Source of the DNA: Catenaria anguillulae PL171
Taxonomy: Eukaryota; Blastocladiomycota; Blastocladiomycetes; Blastocladiales; Catenariaceae
NCBI GenBank assembly: GCA_002102555.1
Contig: MCFL01000371.1
Location: 1 to 20,458, forward strand
Reading direction: 5' to 3'
DNA length: 20,458 nucleotides
Under the pieces are notes generated by a model that worked only from the letters and a program-made list of their open reading frames with translations, did not search any database and had not been told where the DNA came from. The translations under genes were made by a program, and so were the position numbers. This document shows, in pieces, positions 9,467 to 18,458 of this stretch (positions are counted from its first letter, which is position 1; the number at the start of each line of letters is the position of its first letter).

Positions 9467-10057
9467 ATGAAGCAATCCTCGCTCATCATCGACACCAACC
9501 GCCCTCTGCCTCCCGGCCGTGACGGCTCTGCCTCGTCCATTCCGGCAAGTCTGATCAGCCCACTCGGTAACTCGCGGCTCTCGTTCCAGCTCCAAACCGG
9601 CGCGCCGCTTCCGACCCCAGTCGACGTGTACAATGAATGGGACGATCCGTCGTCCGTGCTATCCTCTGCCGTCGGGTCGCTGGCAGATATCGCCAACCAG
9701 CTGCCGCCGCCTGGCCAGGACGATCCGAGCGTGGGCGAGGTCGATGAGAGTGAGCTCATTGCCAGCTTGTTTGGGCCGCTTGGACCGCTCGGGGCAACGT
9801 GCATGTTTTGTGCAGGGTTCGTGGCGTTTGCGTATGCGGCAATTATGTCCAAAATGTTGCCTGCGACTGGGATTTGGGTTCGTTGCCTCCGTTGTTGGTT
9901 GATTTTAAGTGGATGCTGACCTCCCACTGTTTCTTAGTGGATGGATGCGATTCGTGAGGACCGATACTATTGCTTCATGGTGCCGCTCGTGCTACCATTG
10001 ACCATCTATCATGTTATTTGGAACTGGTTCGGGCTCAAGCTGTTCCGACATAATTGA
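9467..10057 (+). CDS. PIGY: PIG-Y, subunit of GPI-N-acetylglucosaminyltransferase, with long N-terminus
   Basis: PIG-Y is a small ER membrane subunit of GPI-GlcNAc transferase, the first committed step of GPI-anchor synthesis; its fungal counterpart is Eri1. Two exons (9467-9877 and 9938-10057, 60-nt intron with a GCTGAC branch-like site) give 176 aa. The identifying block is the C-terminus: LPLTIYHVIWNWFGLKLFRHN aligns with human PIG-Y (LPITIPVYVFFHLWTWMGIKLFRHN), including the terminal LFRHN. A first membrane helix is at about 108-126 (LGATCMFCAGFVAFAYAAIM) and the second at about 149-170. Human PIG-Y has only 71 aa; here some 100 Ser/Pro/Asp-rich residues precede the two-helix core. The start is the first ATG of the open frame; an earlier start would need an unseen upstream exon. 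Confidence 0.88.
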
Positions 10058-10529
10058 GCTTCGCGTTATCTGCTCAACTAGAATGGTCGATAGATTGCAG
10101 GCTGTCGTTCCCCGCTGCCACGCGGGAATGTAAGGGTGAGACACGCAGGAGGTCCAAAGGAGTAGTGCGCCGTCGGCGGAATTATAGGGGAAAGAGCATG
10201 ATAGGCAGGGCGTTTCGAGTGTCGAGGTCGAGGGGGATTGCTTCAGGTGCGCCGCTCATCCGTAACTGCGGGGACCGTCTGAAGCCCAAGTCCACTGTGG
10301 ATCATCTGCCCGCCGCCCCGCTCAATGCCGGGGTTGTGTGGTTTGCGTCTGATGTACCGAGGCAATAGCATTTCTGTGAAGCGAATATGTATGTTCGATC
10401 ATAGGGCCGCATGTGGGTCGGGTGATGAAGATATTTACATAGCGAGATCGATGGACGAGCAGAACGTCCATCGCTCTCGAAACTTGAGCACTTTCCGAGT
10501 TCTTGCTGAAAAAATACCACAAATGCACA
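10058..10529 (+). other. Intergenic region between PIG-Y and F-box gene
   Basis: No gene is supported in these 472 bases. A GC-rich hairpin (arm TTCCCCGC near 10107, arm GCGGGAA near 10122) lies about 50 bases after the PIG-Y stop and could be a 3' UTR structure. The right half, with AT-rich stretches after 10370, should hold the F-box gene promoter. Confidence 0.4.
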
Positions 10530-11822
10530 ATGAATACCACTCAGGCAATTTATCCCCCTCGGCTTTCGTCTACGAGCGAAGTGACCCAGCCCAACACCCG
10601 GCCAAGGACCAAGAAACGCACAAAAACTGCGCTCGTCATCTCCTCGCTCTCTCGTGGCCCGACGCTCCTTGACCTCCCCAATGAAATCCTTCACGACATC
10701 CACAGCCGAGCGGCCAATCCCCTGCTCGTCGAAACCTGCAAATCGCTGGCGCACTCGCTCCTCCCGAGCGTCAACGTCCGAGCGTCCCTGCGTGCTCGGT
10801 ACTTGCTCAAACGGCAACGGCTCCTCCAGGTCTACAGAGGTATGGCGCGGACGAAGCCAGATTCTCGCATGTTCGAGAAGACGGCATCCCAAGCCCTTGC
10901 TTTGGGCTTGAAAGCGGGCGTCCTTGACATGAACGTTGTGCGGTTTCTCGACTCGTATGCCGCATTTGAAAAGCCGACATCCGGCCAACCATTTCGTGCA
11001 AACTTGAGGGTTGGTTTTGACAAGTGGCGAGCCATGCCCCGGTGGCTTGCACAGCGCATGCTCATTTCCGACCCAGTTCTTGTGGATGATGCGCTGCTGT
11101 TGGTCAAGGCCCTGCGCAACCGGGGCATGGTCATGGATAAAGGGTACACGGTCCTCAAGATGGTACAGCAAGGAAAGCTCGAAGTGCTTTGCAAGCTCAA
11201 GGAGATTGGGGTGCCATTGAACGTCAAGGATGGGCTGGCGGTCGAGGTTGCAGTCAAGGAGGGACACATGGAGGTAGCATTGTACTTGCTGAGCCAGGAG
11301 GTCCAGCCTGGTCCCGGAGCCTTTGAAGTTGCGATTGAGCGTGTGTGCCACAGCGCACATCCGCCACCTGTGGAGTCAGAGACTCAGTTGGCCAAGAGGG
11401 CGCCTGGGAAACGAGCTGCTGCAGACGAGCACGGGTCGACCACCTCAAACAAGCGTCCTCGCAAGACTCTCAGCAATTCATCCTCGTCGGCCGCTACATC
11501 GCTCCACTCTCGACCGTTCGCCGAACCGTCCTCGCTCGAGCTCGACGAGTTTTGCTCCCTCCTACTCACACACAATGCACCCATCTCGGACAAGGCGCTC
11601 GCCGTTGCCATCATGGCGTTTCCAGCCCTTTCCACAGCTAGCCTCCGCCAGGTCTTGGACGGGATGCGGCAATCCAGCATGAAGCCGAGCACGCTTGCAT
11701 TTGAAGCGGTCACTCACAATCCCAAGGCCGAGAAAGATCTGATTCCGCTGTTGATAGAGTACGGCGGCGTGCCCGAGTTTAACCAGGTGCAAGGCATCAT
11801 GGAGCGATTGTTTTCTCTGTGA
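10530..11822 (+). CDS. F-box protein with degenerate ankyrin-like repeats
   Basis: A single uninterrupted frame of 430 aa with no intron. An F-box-like motif is at about 45-80 (LLDLPNEILHDIHSRAANPL, then VETCKSLAHSLLP). F-box proteins recruit substrates to SKP1-cullin ubiquitin ligases. The middle (about 140-265) has helix-turn-helix units in the style of ankyrin repeats, for example GYTVLKMVQQGKLEVLCKLK and AVEVAVKEGHMEVALYLLSQ. A Ser/Lys-rich linker with a possible nuclear-localisation patch (KRPRK) separates these from C-terminal helical units. An F-box plus ankyrin-like protein of this style is common as expanded families in chytrid fungi, from general knowledge. The ATG at 10530 is chosen over a non-ATG extension; another ATG seven bases upstream is in a different frame. 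Specific substrate unknown. Confidence 0.7.
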   Translation: MNTTQAIYPPRLSSTSEVTQPNTRPRTKKRTKTALVISSLSRGPTLLDLPNEILHDIHSRAANPLLVETCKSLAHSLLPSVNVRASLRARYLLKRQRLLQVYRGMARTKPDSRMFEKTASQALALGLKAGVLDMNVVRFLDSYAAFEKPTSGQPFRANLRVGFDKWRAMPRWLAQRMLISDPVLVDDALLLVKALRNRGMVMDKGYTVLKMVQQGKLEVLCKLKEIGVPLNVKDGLAVEVAVKEGHMEVALYLLSQEVQPGPGAFEVAIERVCHSAHPPPVESETQLAKRAPGKRAAADEHGSTTSNKRPRKTLSNSSSSAATSLHSRPFAEPSSLELDEFCSLLLTHNAPISDKALAVAIMAFPALSTASLRQVLDGMRQSSMKPSTLAFEAVTHNPKAEKDLIPLLIEYGGVPEFNQVQGIMERLFSL

Positions 11823-11899
11823 GGCATGTGATGTGTTTTGATACCCATCCTAGTTCGTAATTGTACAAATGATCAAGATTCGTGTAGTATTTCTTCACT

Positions 11900-12780
11900 T
11901 CAATGCAACAACCGTGCAAACAAGTTTTCCGCAACAATGTGGACAGGGAAAAAGTAGCCCGTGAGAGCAAGGACGCCAGAAGAAACGGCCGCAACACCGG
12001 CCATGGTGGCCCAATACTCGGATTTGGTGAGCCGGCCAAGCGTGCGCGAGTTCAGGAAACGTTCTCGAACAGTGCTACATATTAAAACAAGTTGCGCGAA
12101 TCCAGCTGAATCGATGCCAGTCGTGAAAGGGACAGTGTGCGAGGAGGGAATCGCCGTACCGGAAACCGTTGGTCAAATGGATCACACCGGCAGCACCCAG
12201 ACTCATGTAGTAAACGGCAAAAGGCGGTCCATACTGGCGGATTGTGTACGTAACGTAGGTGTAATCAATCAAGCTACAGACACATCGAGACAACCGGTCA
12301 AGTGAGCAATCCTGACAGTCCAGATCAACAGTGGTGGGAACAAGTGAAATGCCCAACGAACTTTGAGTCTCCCCACACCTGCAATGGTGCAATCCGCGTG
12401 TAATACACATGTCCAGCCATGTACAAGGCAAGCAATAAACCCGATGCCCTCGTCCAATACGTTGCCGAGTTCTTGATGGCGCCCATGGAAAACTTGCGTT
12501 GCACGGTATAACGGTACACGCCAATCCCCAGATGCACGACGAGTACGAGCCCGCCCAGCTTCTCAAGCACGGGCTGATGGTACAGCTCGCGTGTGGCAAT
12601 GATCCAGGCATTTGCAGTGCTGAAAGGAGATGCCGCGTCGTAAGGCGGGAACGCGGCGAGAAAGTGGCCCGTCAAGTGCAGAGCAGCAAAGGGGACGAGC
12701 GCCATGCCTGTGGCATATTGAATGGTCCGCAAGGGACTGTCGGTCCCCGTAGACGGTTTGGACTTTGAATCTGCTGACAT
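11900..12780 (-). CDS. MCP1: MCP1-like (DUF1691) mitochondrial multi-pass membrane protein
   Basis: Exons 12780-12362, 12273-12160 and 12074-11900 (introns 88 and 85 nt) join in phase 2 into 235 aa. Five hydrophobic helices carry recurring small-residue/His signatures: GMALVPFAALHLTGHF, GLVLVVHLGIGVYRYTVQRK, LLLALYMAGHVYYTRI, AVYYMSLGAAGVIHLTNGFR and a last helix ending LTGYFFPV. This matches the fungal MCP1 transmembrane family. In budding yeast Mcp1 is an outer-membrane protein that recruits Vps13 and suppresses loss of the ERMES ER-mitochondria tether. HLTNGFR resembles the haem-ligand motif of succinate dehydrogenase membrane anchors (H..NG.RH), a distant relationship. The N-terminal 18 residues are polar and show no obvious targeting peptide. 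It is divergently arranged with NUG1 and shares the 12781-13443 promoter region. A paralogous SDH-anchor-like protein is the main alternative. Confidence 0.78.
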
Positions 12781-13443
12781 GATGTTGCGTGACTTGAAGT
12801 TAAGTTAAGGTCGACTTGGTTTGGGGCGGTGGGCTGCCACCGATGTAAATAGGATTCTGGTAACTTGAAGTGTTCAACTCACACTGGTTGGCAATCAGTA
12901 GGGAGCGGCGAGTTCTTGGCACACAACGAAATGACGTGGGCAGCGAGGGGCGGCGGCGGCGGATTGGTCCGAGTGTAACGGTATGCCTCAATTCATATGA
13001 ATGTGGATCCGGACTAATTAGAGATGATCGGGTAATTGTACATCAATTGGAGAGAGAGATTGCCCTTTTTTCATTTGTCAGCTGAACCTTTGTGGGCGGA
13101 GGATTGGTTGACAACGTTATTAACTTGACATGAAGTGTCTCGCGTGGTTGGCCGTGGAGCGGTGCTTTGGATCGCAGCACTTGAATCGTCTGTCGCTGTC
13201 AACGCGTCACGTGAGTCTGCCTGAGCGATCATGCATGCACGCGACTCCACGCTCTGGCGGGAAGGTGCGGCTGTCCCTCGCCAACTCGCTTTCTGCCTCC
13301 AGTGTTGTACTGTACGATGCAATCTCAATAGCCGGTGACACCAGATTTCACCACATAACCCACCCGCTGAACCACCGTTACGATCACTCGCCGCCAGTTC
13401 CTGCCCTACGTCCTTTGACTCCGAAACTCCGCAACAACTCAAG
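12781..13443. promoter_or_regulatory. Divergent promoter region between MCP1-like gene and NUG1
   Basis: 663 bases without a supportable gene. It contains a short CGG triplet run at 12951-12962, an AT-rich stretch at about 13000-13080 and the 8-bp palindrome TCACGTGA at 13207-13214 (an E-box core). ORFs in either direction are short and unbiased. Confidence 0.5.
13207..13214. promoter_or_regulatory. E-box palindrome TCACGTGA upstream of NUG1
   Basis: A perfect 8-bp palindrome with CACGTG core lies 230 bases before the NUG1 start. CACGTG is bound by bHLH factors of the Cbf1/Myc type; a link to ribosome-biogenesis control is inference. Confidence 0.35.
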
Positions 13444-15326
13444 ATGGTCGCCAAAAAGCACAAGTCCAAGCGCATGACTTGCAAGCAAAAGTACAAGATT
13501 GAGCGCAAGATCAAGGAAGCCGGCCGCAAGGCTCGCAAGGAAGCCAAGAAGAACCCATCTCTTCGTCCCAGTACGTCACTTCGCTGCCGTTGTGGACCAG
13601 TTTGGAAACAGTTTCTGACTCTTTTTTACGTTCTCCCAATGAACAGAAAAGTCCAAGGATCCCGGCATTCCCAACCTGTGGCCCTTCAAGGCACAGCTTC
13701 TCGAGCAAATCGAAGAGTCCAAGGCGCGTGAGGAGCAAAAGGCGTTGGAAATCAAGCAACGCCGCGCCGAGCTCGCAAAGCAAAAGAAGCGCGAAGCTGC
13801 TGCCGGCGTCACTGCCTCGACCTCGTTCACTGCGTCTGCCGAGCCCGAGCGCACATGGCAAGATGGCTCCCACAAGCATTCGCAGTCGGCCTACTACCGC
13901 GAGTTCCAAAAGGTCATGGAAAAGGCTGACGTCATTTTGCAAGTGCTCGACGCGCGTGACCCGATGGGGACCCGTGCCAAGCACATTGAGAACATGATTC
14001 TCGAGTCTGGCGGCGGCAAGCGCGTCCATTTTGATTCTCAACAAGGTGGATTTGGTGCCCAAGGACAATGTGCAAGAGTGGCTGTCGTACCTGCGCCACG
14101 AGTTCCCGACCATTGCCTTCAAGGCCTCGACGCAGTCGCAGCGCCGCAATTTGGGCCAGGGCAATGTGCGCATTGAGCACGCCACCGAGGCCATGTTGCA
14201 GTCATCCGAGTCGATTGGCGCCGACGCGCTCATCAAGCTTCTCAAGAACTATGCGCGGTCGCTCAACATCATGACCTCGATCACGGTGGGTGTCATTGGC
14301 TACCCGAACGTTGGCAAGTCGTCGCTCATCAACTCGCTCAAGCGCGCAAAGGTGTGCGGCACGGGTGCCACGCCCGGATTGACGCGCGTCGTGCAAGAGA
14401 TTCACTTGGACAAGAACATCAAGCTGCTCGATTGCCCCGGCATTGTCTTCTCTCCCGAACGCGCCGATGCGTCGTGGAAGGAAAAGGCCGCTGTTATGTT
14501 GCGCAACTGCGTGCGTGTCGAGGCCCTCGAGGATCCCATCACCCCGGTTGAGCTCATCCTCACGCGCGCCTCAAAGCCAACACTCATGATGTTGTACACG
14601 ATTCCAGCGTTTGATTCGGTTCAAGAGTTTTTGTTCCACGTGGCAAAGACACGGGGCAAGCTGCGCAAGGGCGGAGTGCCCGATGCCGAGGCGGCGGCGC
14701 GTGCCGTGTTGAACGATTGGAACATGGGCAAGATTCCGTTCTACTCGGTTGCACCCAAGCGCGAGCTCGGCGGCAAGGCAAGTATCGTTGACGAGTTTGC
14801 CAAGGAGATTGACATGGATGCAGATTTGGCCAAGCTCGAGCAGGCCAATTCCGGCGAGTTTGTGGCCATGCCGTCCGTATCCGAGGCCGAGCTGGCGGCC
14901 ATGTCGGCCATGAGCGACGACGACATGAGCATGGACGACGCCATGTCTGGCAACGACGACGCCATGTCTGAGGATGGGGACGGTTCCGACTCTGACGACG
15001 AAGATATTGTTGTCCCCGAGGTGTCGGCACCCAAGGTCACGGCCGCTCTGGCCAAGGCACGGAAACAAGCCATTCTCACGGACGAGGAGTCGCTCATCAA
15101 CCCGCAGCTCAACCAAAACCGTCGCAAGGCTGCCAAGCAAGCCAAGAAGCAGGCTGCCAAGCAGCAGGCACGGTTGGCCGCCATTTCCGCCGGGGACGTG
15201 GATATGGATTTGGATAACGAGGGCAGTGCCGCCGGCGCGGGTGACGACTCGTACGACTTTGGGCAGTTTGCTTGGGAGCCGGTGGTCAGTCATGAGCGCG
15301 AGTGTGGGTTTGTGTGCCAAAAATAA
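13444..15326 (+). CDS. NUG1: NUG1/GNL3-type nucleolar GTPase (circularly permuted G domain)
   Basis: Nug1/nucleostemin-family GTPases act in nucleoli in 60S ribosomal subunit maturation and export. Exon 1 (13444-13570) encodes the basic head KSKRMTCKQKYKIERKIKEA; a 76-nt intron (GTACGT...CAG) precedes exon 2. KDPGIPNLWPFK is the family hallmark after the head. The G motifs are circularly permuted: DARDP, then NKVD (14040-14051, G4), then GYPNVGKSS (14298-14324, G1), GATPGLT (G2) and DCPG (14430-14441, G3). The C-terminus has an acidic stretch (about 14913-15005) and a Lys/Ala/Gln-rich coiled segment. Corrected length is about 601 aa, normal for Nug1. Oddity: ILESGGGKR (to 14023) and ILILNKVDLVPKD (from 14028) are in different frames, offset by one base at the CC of 14026-14027, where V-I-L is expected. 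With this core gene otherwise perfect, a consensus error is the likeliest cause. Confidence 0.92.
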
Positions 15327-15714
15327 TAATGTAGACCTCTATTTCTCGCTTTGTTGGTCGTTACCCACTTTTTCCTTCTTCATTTGGCGGGTGTTCTTTA
15401 GCACCTGCATTGTATATTCTTGCCAACGCTTTTGCCTATCATATTCTTTCTGTTCTCTGTTGTCGTGTAATCTGGTTCTCTCCCATCCTGTTCCTTCATT
15501 ACATGCTCACTATTCGTCGTCTCTTGCTTACTTTCATGTCTGCTCCGGCACAGAACTGGTTGAGGGTGCATTCAGACGTCATTTGCTTTGAAACAAATAT
15601 GTTCTGCACTCCACTGCATTAAGACCAATAACGAATACAGGCGCACTGAAATCAGGTTGACAGAGCAATTCTAATGAGTTGATGAGTCAACGATGGCTGA
15701 ATTGCCAGACGCAT
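15327..15714. other. Convergent intergenic region
   Basis: 388 bases between the NUG1 stop and the end of the next minus-strand gene. It is T- and C-rich on the plus strand and probably contains both 3' UTRs. No gene is visible. Confidence 0.5.
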
Positions 15715-18226
15715 TCAACGAGTATTCCGGACTGGCCGGCTGGTGAGGGAAAAGTCACTTGGTGTCATGGTTTGGTCAAACAGCTCGAATGCAGCCGTTG
15801 TCTCTGCGTGTCGTTCACTGTGCTCGTTCGTGGTCTTGGATGCATGTTCCATTTCGCTTTGGCCCGAATCCACGAGCCCAACCTCCTCCACCGCCAAGTC
15901 CTCGCCAATCAACCCACGCCTCGGACTCGCGGGCCGCGTCCCCAGTCCTTGACCTCCCTTTCAATTTGCTTGTGCCGACTCACCGCCATGTTCAACCACC
16001 CAACAACTGCCTGCGTGCTGGTCGCTTCCCACGCAACCAAACTTCTCAGCCTTTGTCCTGGCGGTAGCCAGCTTGACACCCACCGCCAAGTTATCCTGCT
16101 CGGCGGCTTCTAGCGACGTGTTGATTTCGCAACAATTGCGCGCGTGTCCTCCAACAGCATGTCCATGGTCAATGCGAGCTGGTCGCTTCGCGCGGGCCAG
16201 TCGCTCGGCAAAATCTTGTCCTTTGGCGCGGCACAGCTCAGGCGACGGACTGCCAGTGGTTGGCTGGCGTGAGTTGTTTCGCTGAGGTGTGACGAAGAGA
16301 GCTGACGATTGCTGCTGGCGGCGTCTGTGCTGGCGGTGCTTGTGGAAAAGGAAGGTTTGAGACTGGGCTGCGAGGCCACCTTGTCGGCCAGGCCGTCGGG
16401 GACGCTTGTATCCAGAAGGTGGCGGTCGTGCATGACAGACTGTTTCCGGGTGGCGGCGCTCGAGTTGGCGATGTCTACACCGGCGGCATGATGCAGCGCG
16501 TTGTTGCTCCCGCCGTAGTTTGCGCCCAGCAACAAGTTGGTTGCTGCATTTGCTAGTCCCGTGGATGTTGCGCCAGCGGCGCCAGATGCGTTGACTGCCG
16601 AGGCCACATTGGCGCGAATGGTTTGCGCCACGGTTGATGTCATGGCCATGAGACGTTGGACGCTTGGGCTTTGATTGGTTGGCGTGACGGATGCTGAAGA
16701 CGACGTAGTTGTCTTGAGATAGTTTCGAACAAATTCGCGGGCCGGCGAGTGGGAACGGCTTCGTTCGCGGCTAGATCCAGTTGACCCGCTCCCAACTGAT
16801 GCAACTGATGCGGCACCAAGTGCTTGAGAGAGTTGATGATTCGTGGCCCGCCATTGAAAGACGAGGTGAAGGCCGGTGGACCAATGCGAGTGGAACAAAT
16901 GTGGGAAATGCCGGAGCGGTCGAAGTCAAGGCTCCGTCGGTAGGGTTGTTTGCCAACCTTGGAATCAAGGGCTCCTGCCACGCATTTGGGGAACCGAGGG
17001 ATTCGCGATTTGGCACCTTTCGTTGGTGATGATTTCGGTCGGTATTGTGCAATACCCTCTGCAGGTGCCGTCGCACGTCGGCCTCGACCTTGGGATACGA
17101 ACGGGTCGGGGTCGTTGAGTGACGAGCTCATGAGGGCCGCCGACGGTGAGAGGCATGAAAAGCGCCGCACCAGAGATTTCGTCAATAGAAATGAGGGAAA
17201 ACTTGGAGGACTGTGTAGATAGTGGCTGAGGAAGTTGTGCTGCTTGTGTTGCCGTGTCCCCCAACTCAACAGGTCGTTTGGATCTACGACAGTTGGCGAC
17301 AACGGATGCTCGTGTGTGTTGGAAATCGCTGCCGTCTGCTGTGCACTACCACGCCGGAGTGCTTCCATGGAACTTCCTGGTCGGCGAGCTCCGGCTGTAT
17401 CCTGGCCCTGAATAAGGCGGATCAGGGATCCAGGTCGTTGCATTGTTGATGCAATGGAAGCAGACTGATTGTGGGAATAAGTATAATTCTCATTGCATTC
17501 ATCGCGACTGTGGTACGCTCGGATTCAGGGTCCCAGCTAGGTCCAGGTCGGACAGAGGTGCATTGAAAGCGGAGGCACCACGCGGTCGTTGGCTCGGGTT
17601 TTGCCTTCCGAGTGCAAAAGTTGGCCTCCCTTGATGATGATGTGAAAGACTGGGCGATTTGACCGTCGTGGACATTGTGTTGACCGTGACTGCCTTTGTT
17701 GCTGTTGAGTAGATATTCAGACGAGTGCAGTGTCTCAATCGAGTCGAGTGACTTGTCGGCCACCGAGATGGACTTTGTGTTGTTGGGATGGGCGAAGATT
17801 GCACGAGGAGCAGCCAAAGACATTTGCAATGGGAGGTGCATGTGATTCGAGACTTGAGCGGCGACAGGAATAGTATTGCCCTCAGTCCCTTGTCATATTT
17901 TCTCATACTTCAATATCAAGTCATCCCGAACAAACGCAAATGAACGTCAGGGATGTGGGTAGGTACTGCATGGTGTCAAGGCTCGTCACCCGCTTGAGGT
18001 CGGGGAGCTGAAGGAAGCTGGGATTCGAGCCCTTCTTTTGTCCTTCTATCTTGATTTTTACCGAGTGCTTTGAATGCTCTCCAGCTCTCTCTGGAACCAC
18101 TCCTTCAAGCTGGGCACAAACGACAGAGGCGATGGAGGCTGCGAACAAGTCTCTGCCAGTGTCGCGACGCGTGGACTGACGCGTGGAATCGTCCCGCGCC
18201 TTACGGTCCGTCGATCCAAGCTTCAT
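15715..18226 (-). CDS. Unrecognised Ser/Ala-rich protein with C-terminal coiled-coil segment; frame interrupted
   Basis: I do not recognise the family. Supported exons are about 17841 (or upstream)-17723, 17649-17517, 17407-16882 and from 16795 on, joined by introns of 73, 109 and 86 nt in matching phases. A further 5' exon beginning MKLGSTDRKARDD at ATG 18226 (18226-18062) probably belongs here, because a phase-0 acceptor at about 17880 gives GNTIPVAAQVSNHMHLPLQ leading into MSLAAPRAIFAHP; the joins in 17880-18061 are unsettled. The N-terminal two thirds are low-complexity (Ser, Thr, Arg, Pro) with SRERSRSHSPAREF and SQGRGRRATAPAEG. The last part is helical: ALTMDMLLEDTRAIVA, SLEAAEQDNLAVGVKLATAR, LVAWEATSTQAVVGWLN. 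These three segments lie in alternating frames, with apparent one-base changes near 16128 and 16050. Near 15905-15990 a GTGAGT intron may remove the next mismatch. It may be a disordered scaffold or cytoskeletal protein; no function is assigned. Confidence 0.5.
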
Positions 18227-18458
18227 GTCGCTGATCCCCTTTCTTGTACGTAATAATCATTTGGACGATGCTTCGAACCGGGTTTGTCATGCTGAAAAAA
18301 AACAACGGGAGAGCACCCACAAAGTTGATTCTTATCCTTGACTCGATGCATTGCCTCAAGAATCTACCTCAATTGACGCGTGACCTTCCGACCCATCCCT
18401 CCTCCCACAACCACCACATCGATCCGCCCACTGCTGGCCATTCGCAACCCACACCAGC
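18227..18458. promoter_or_regulatory. Divergent promoter between orphan gene and CFIm68-like gene
   Basis: These 232 bases separate the likely 5' ends of the two genes. There is an AT-rich stretch at about 18240-18330 with an A-run, then a C-rich stretch before the plus-strand ATG. No specific site was identified. Confidence 0.4.

Noticed and set aside
10302-11360. Minus-strand ORF of 352 codons opposite the F-box gene
   Set aside because: It is the antisense shadow of a well-supported plus-strand gene, with no family resemblance and a Cys/His/Arg-heavy translation.
14024-14045. A 22-nt GT...AG intron that would repair the NUG1 frame
   Set aside because: It is far shorter than any other intron here and would delete the residues leading into the G4 NKVD motif. 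A one-base offset is simpler.
14571-15320. Minus-strand ORF of 249 codons opposite NUG1
   Set aside because: Antisense shadow of a conserved GTPase; its composition is that of complemented acidic and Lys/Ala repeats.
17140-17266. Possible frame switch in the orphan gene (KFSLISIDEISGAALFMPL in a neighbouring frame)
   Set aside because: The primary frame is open throughout and flows into the next exon without correction, so a pair of compensating changes is not needed.
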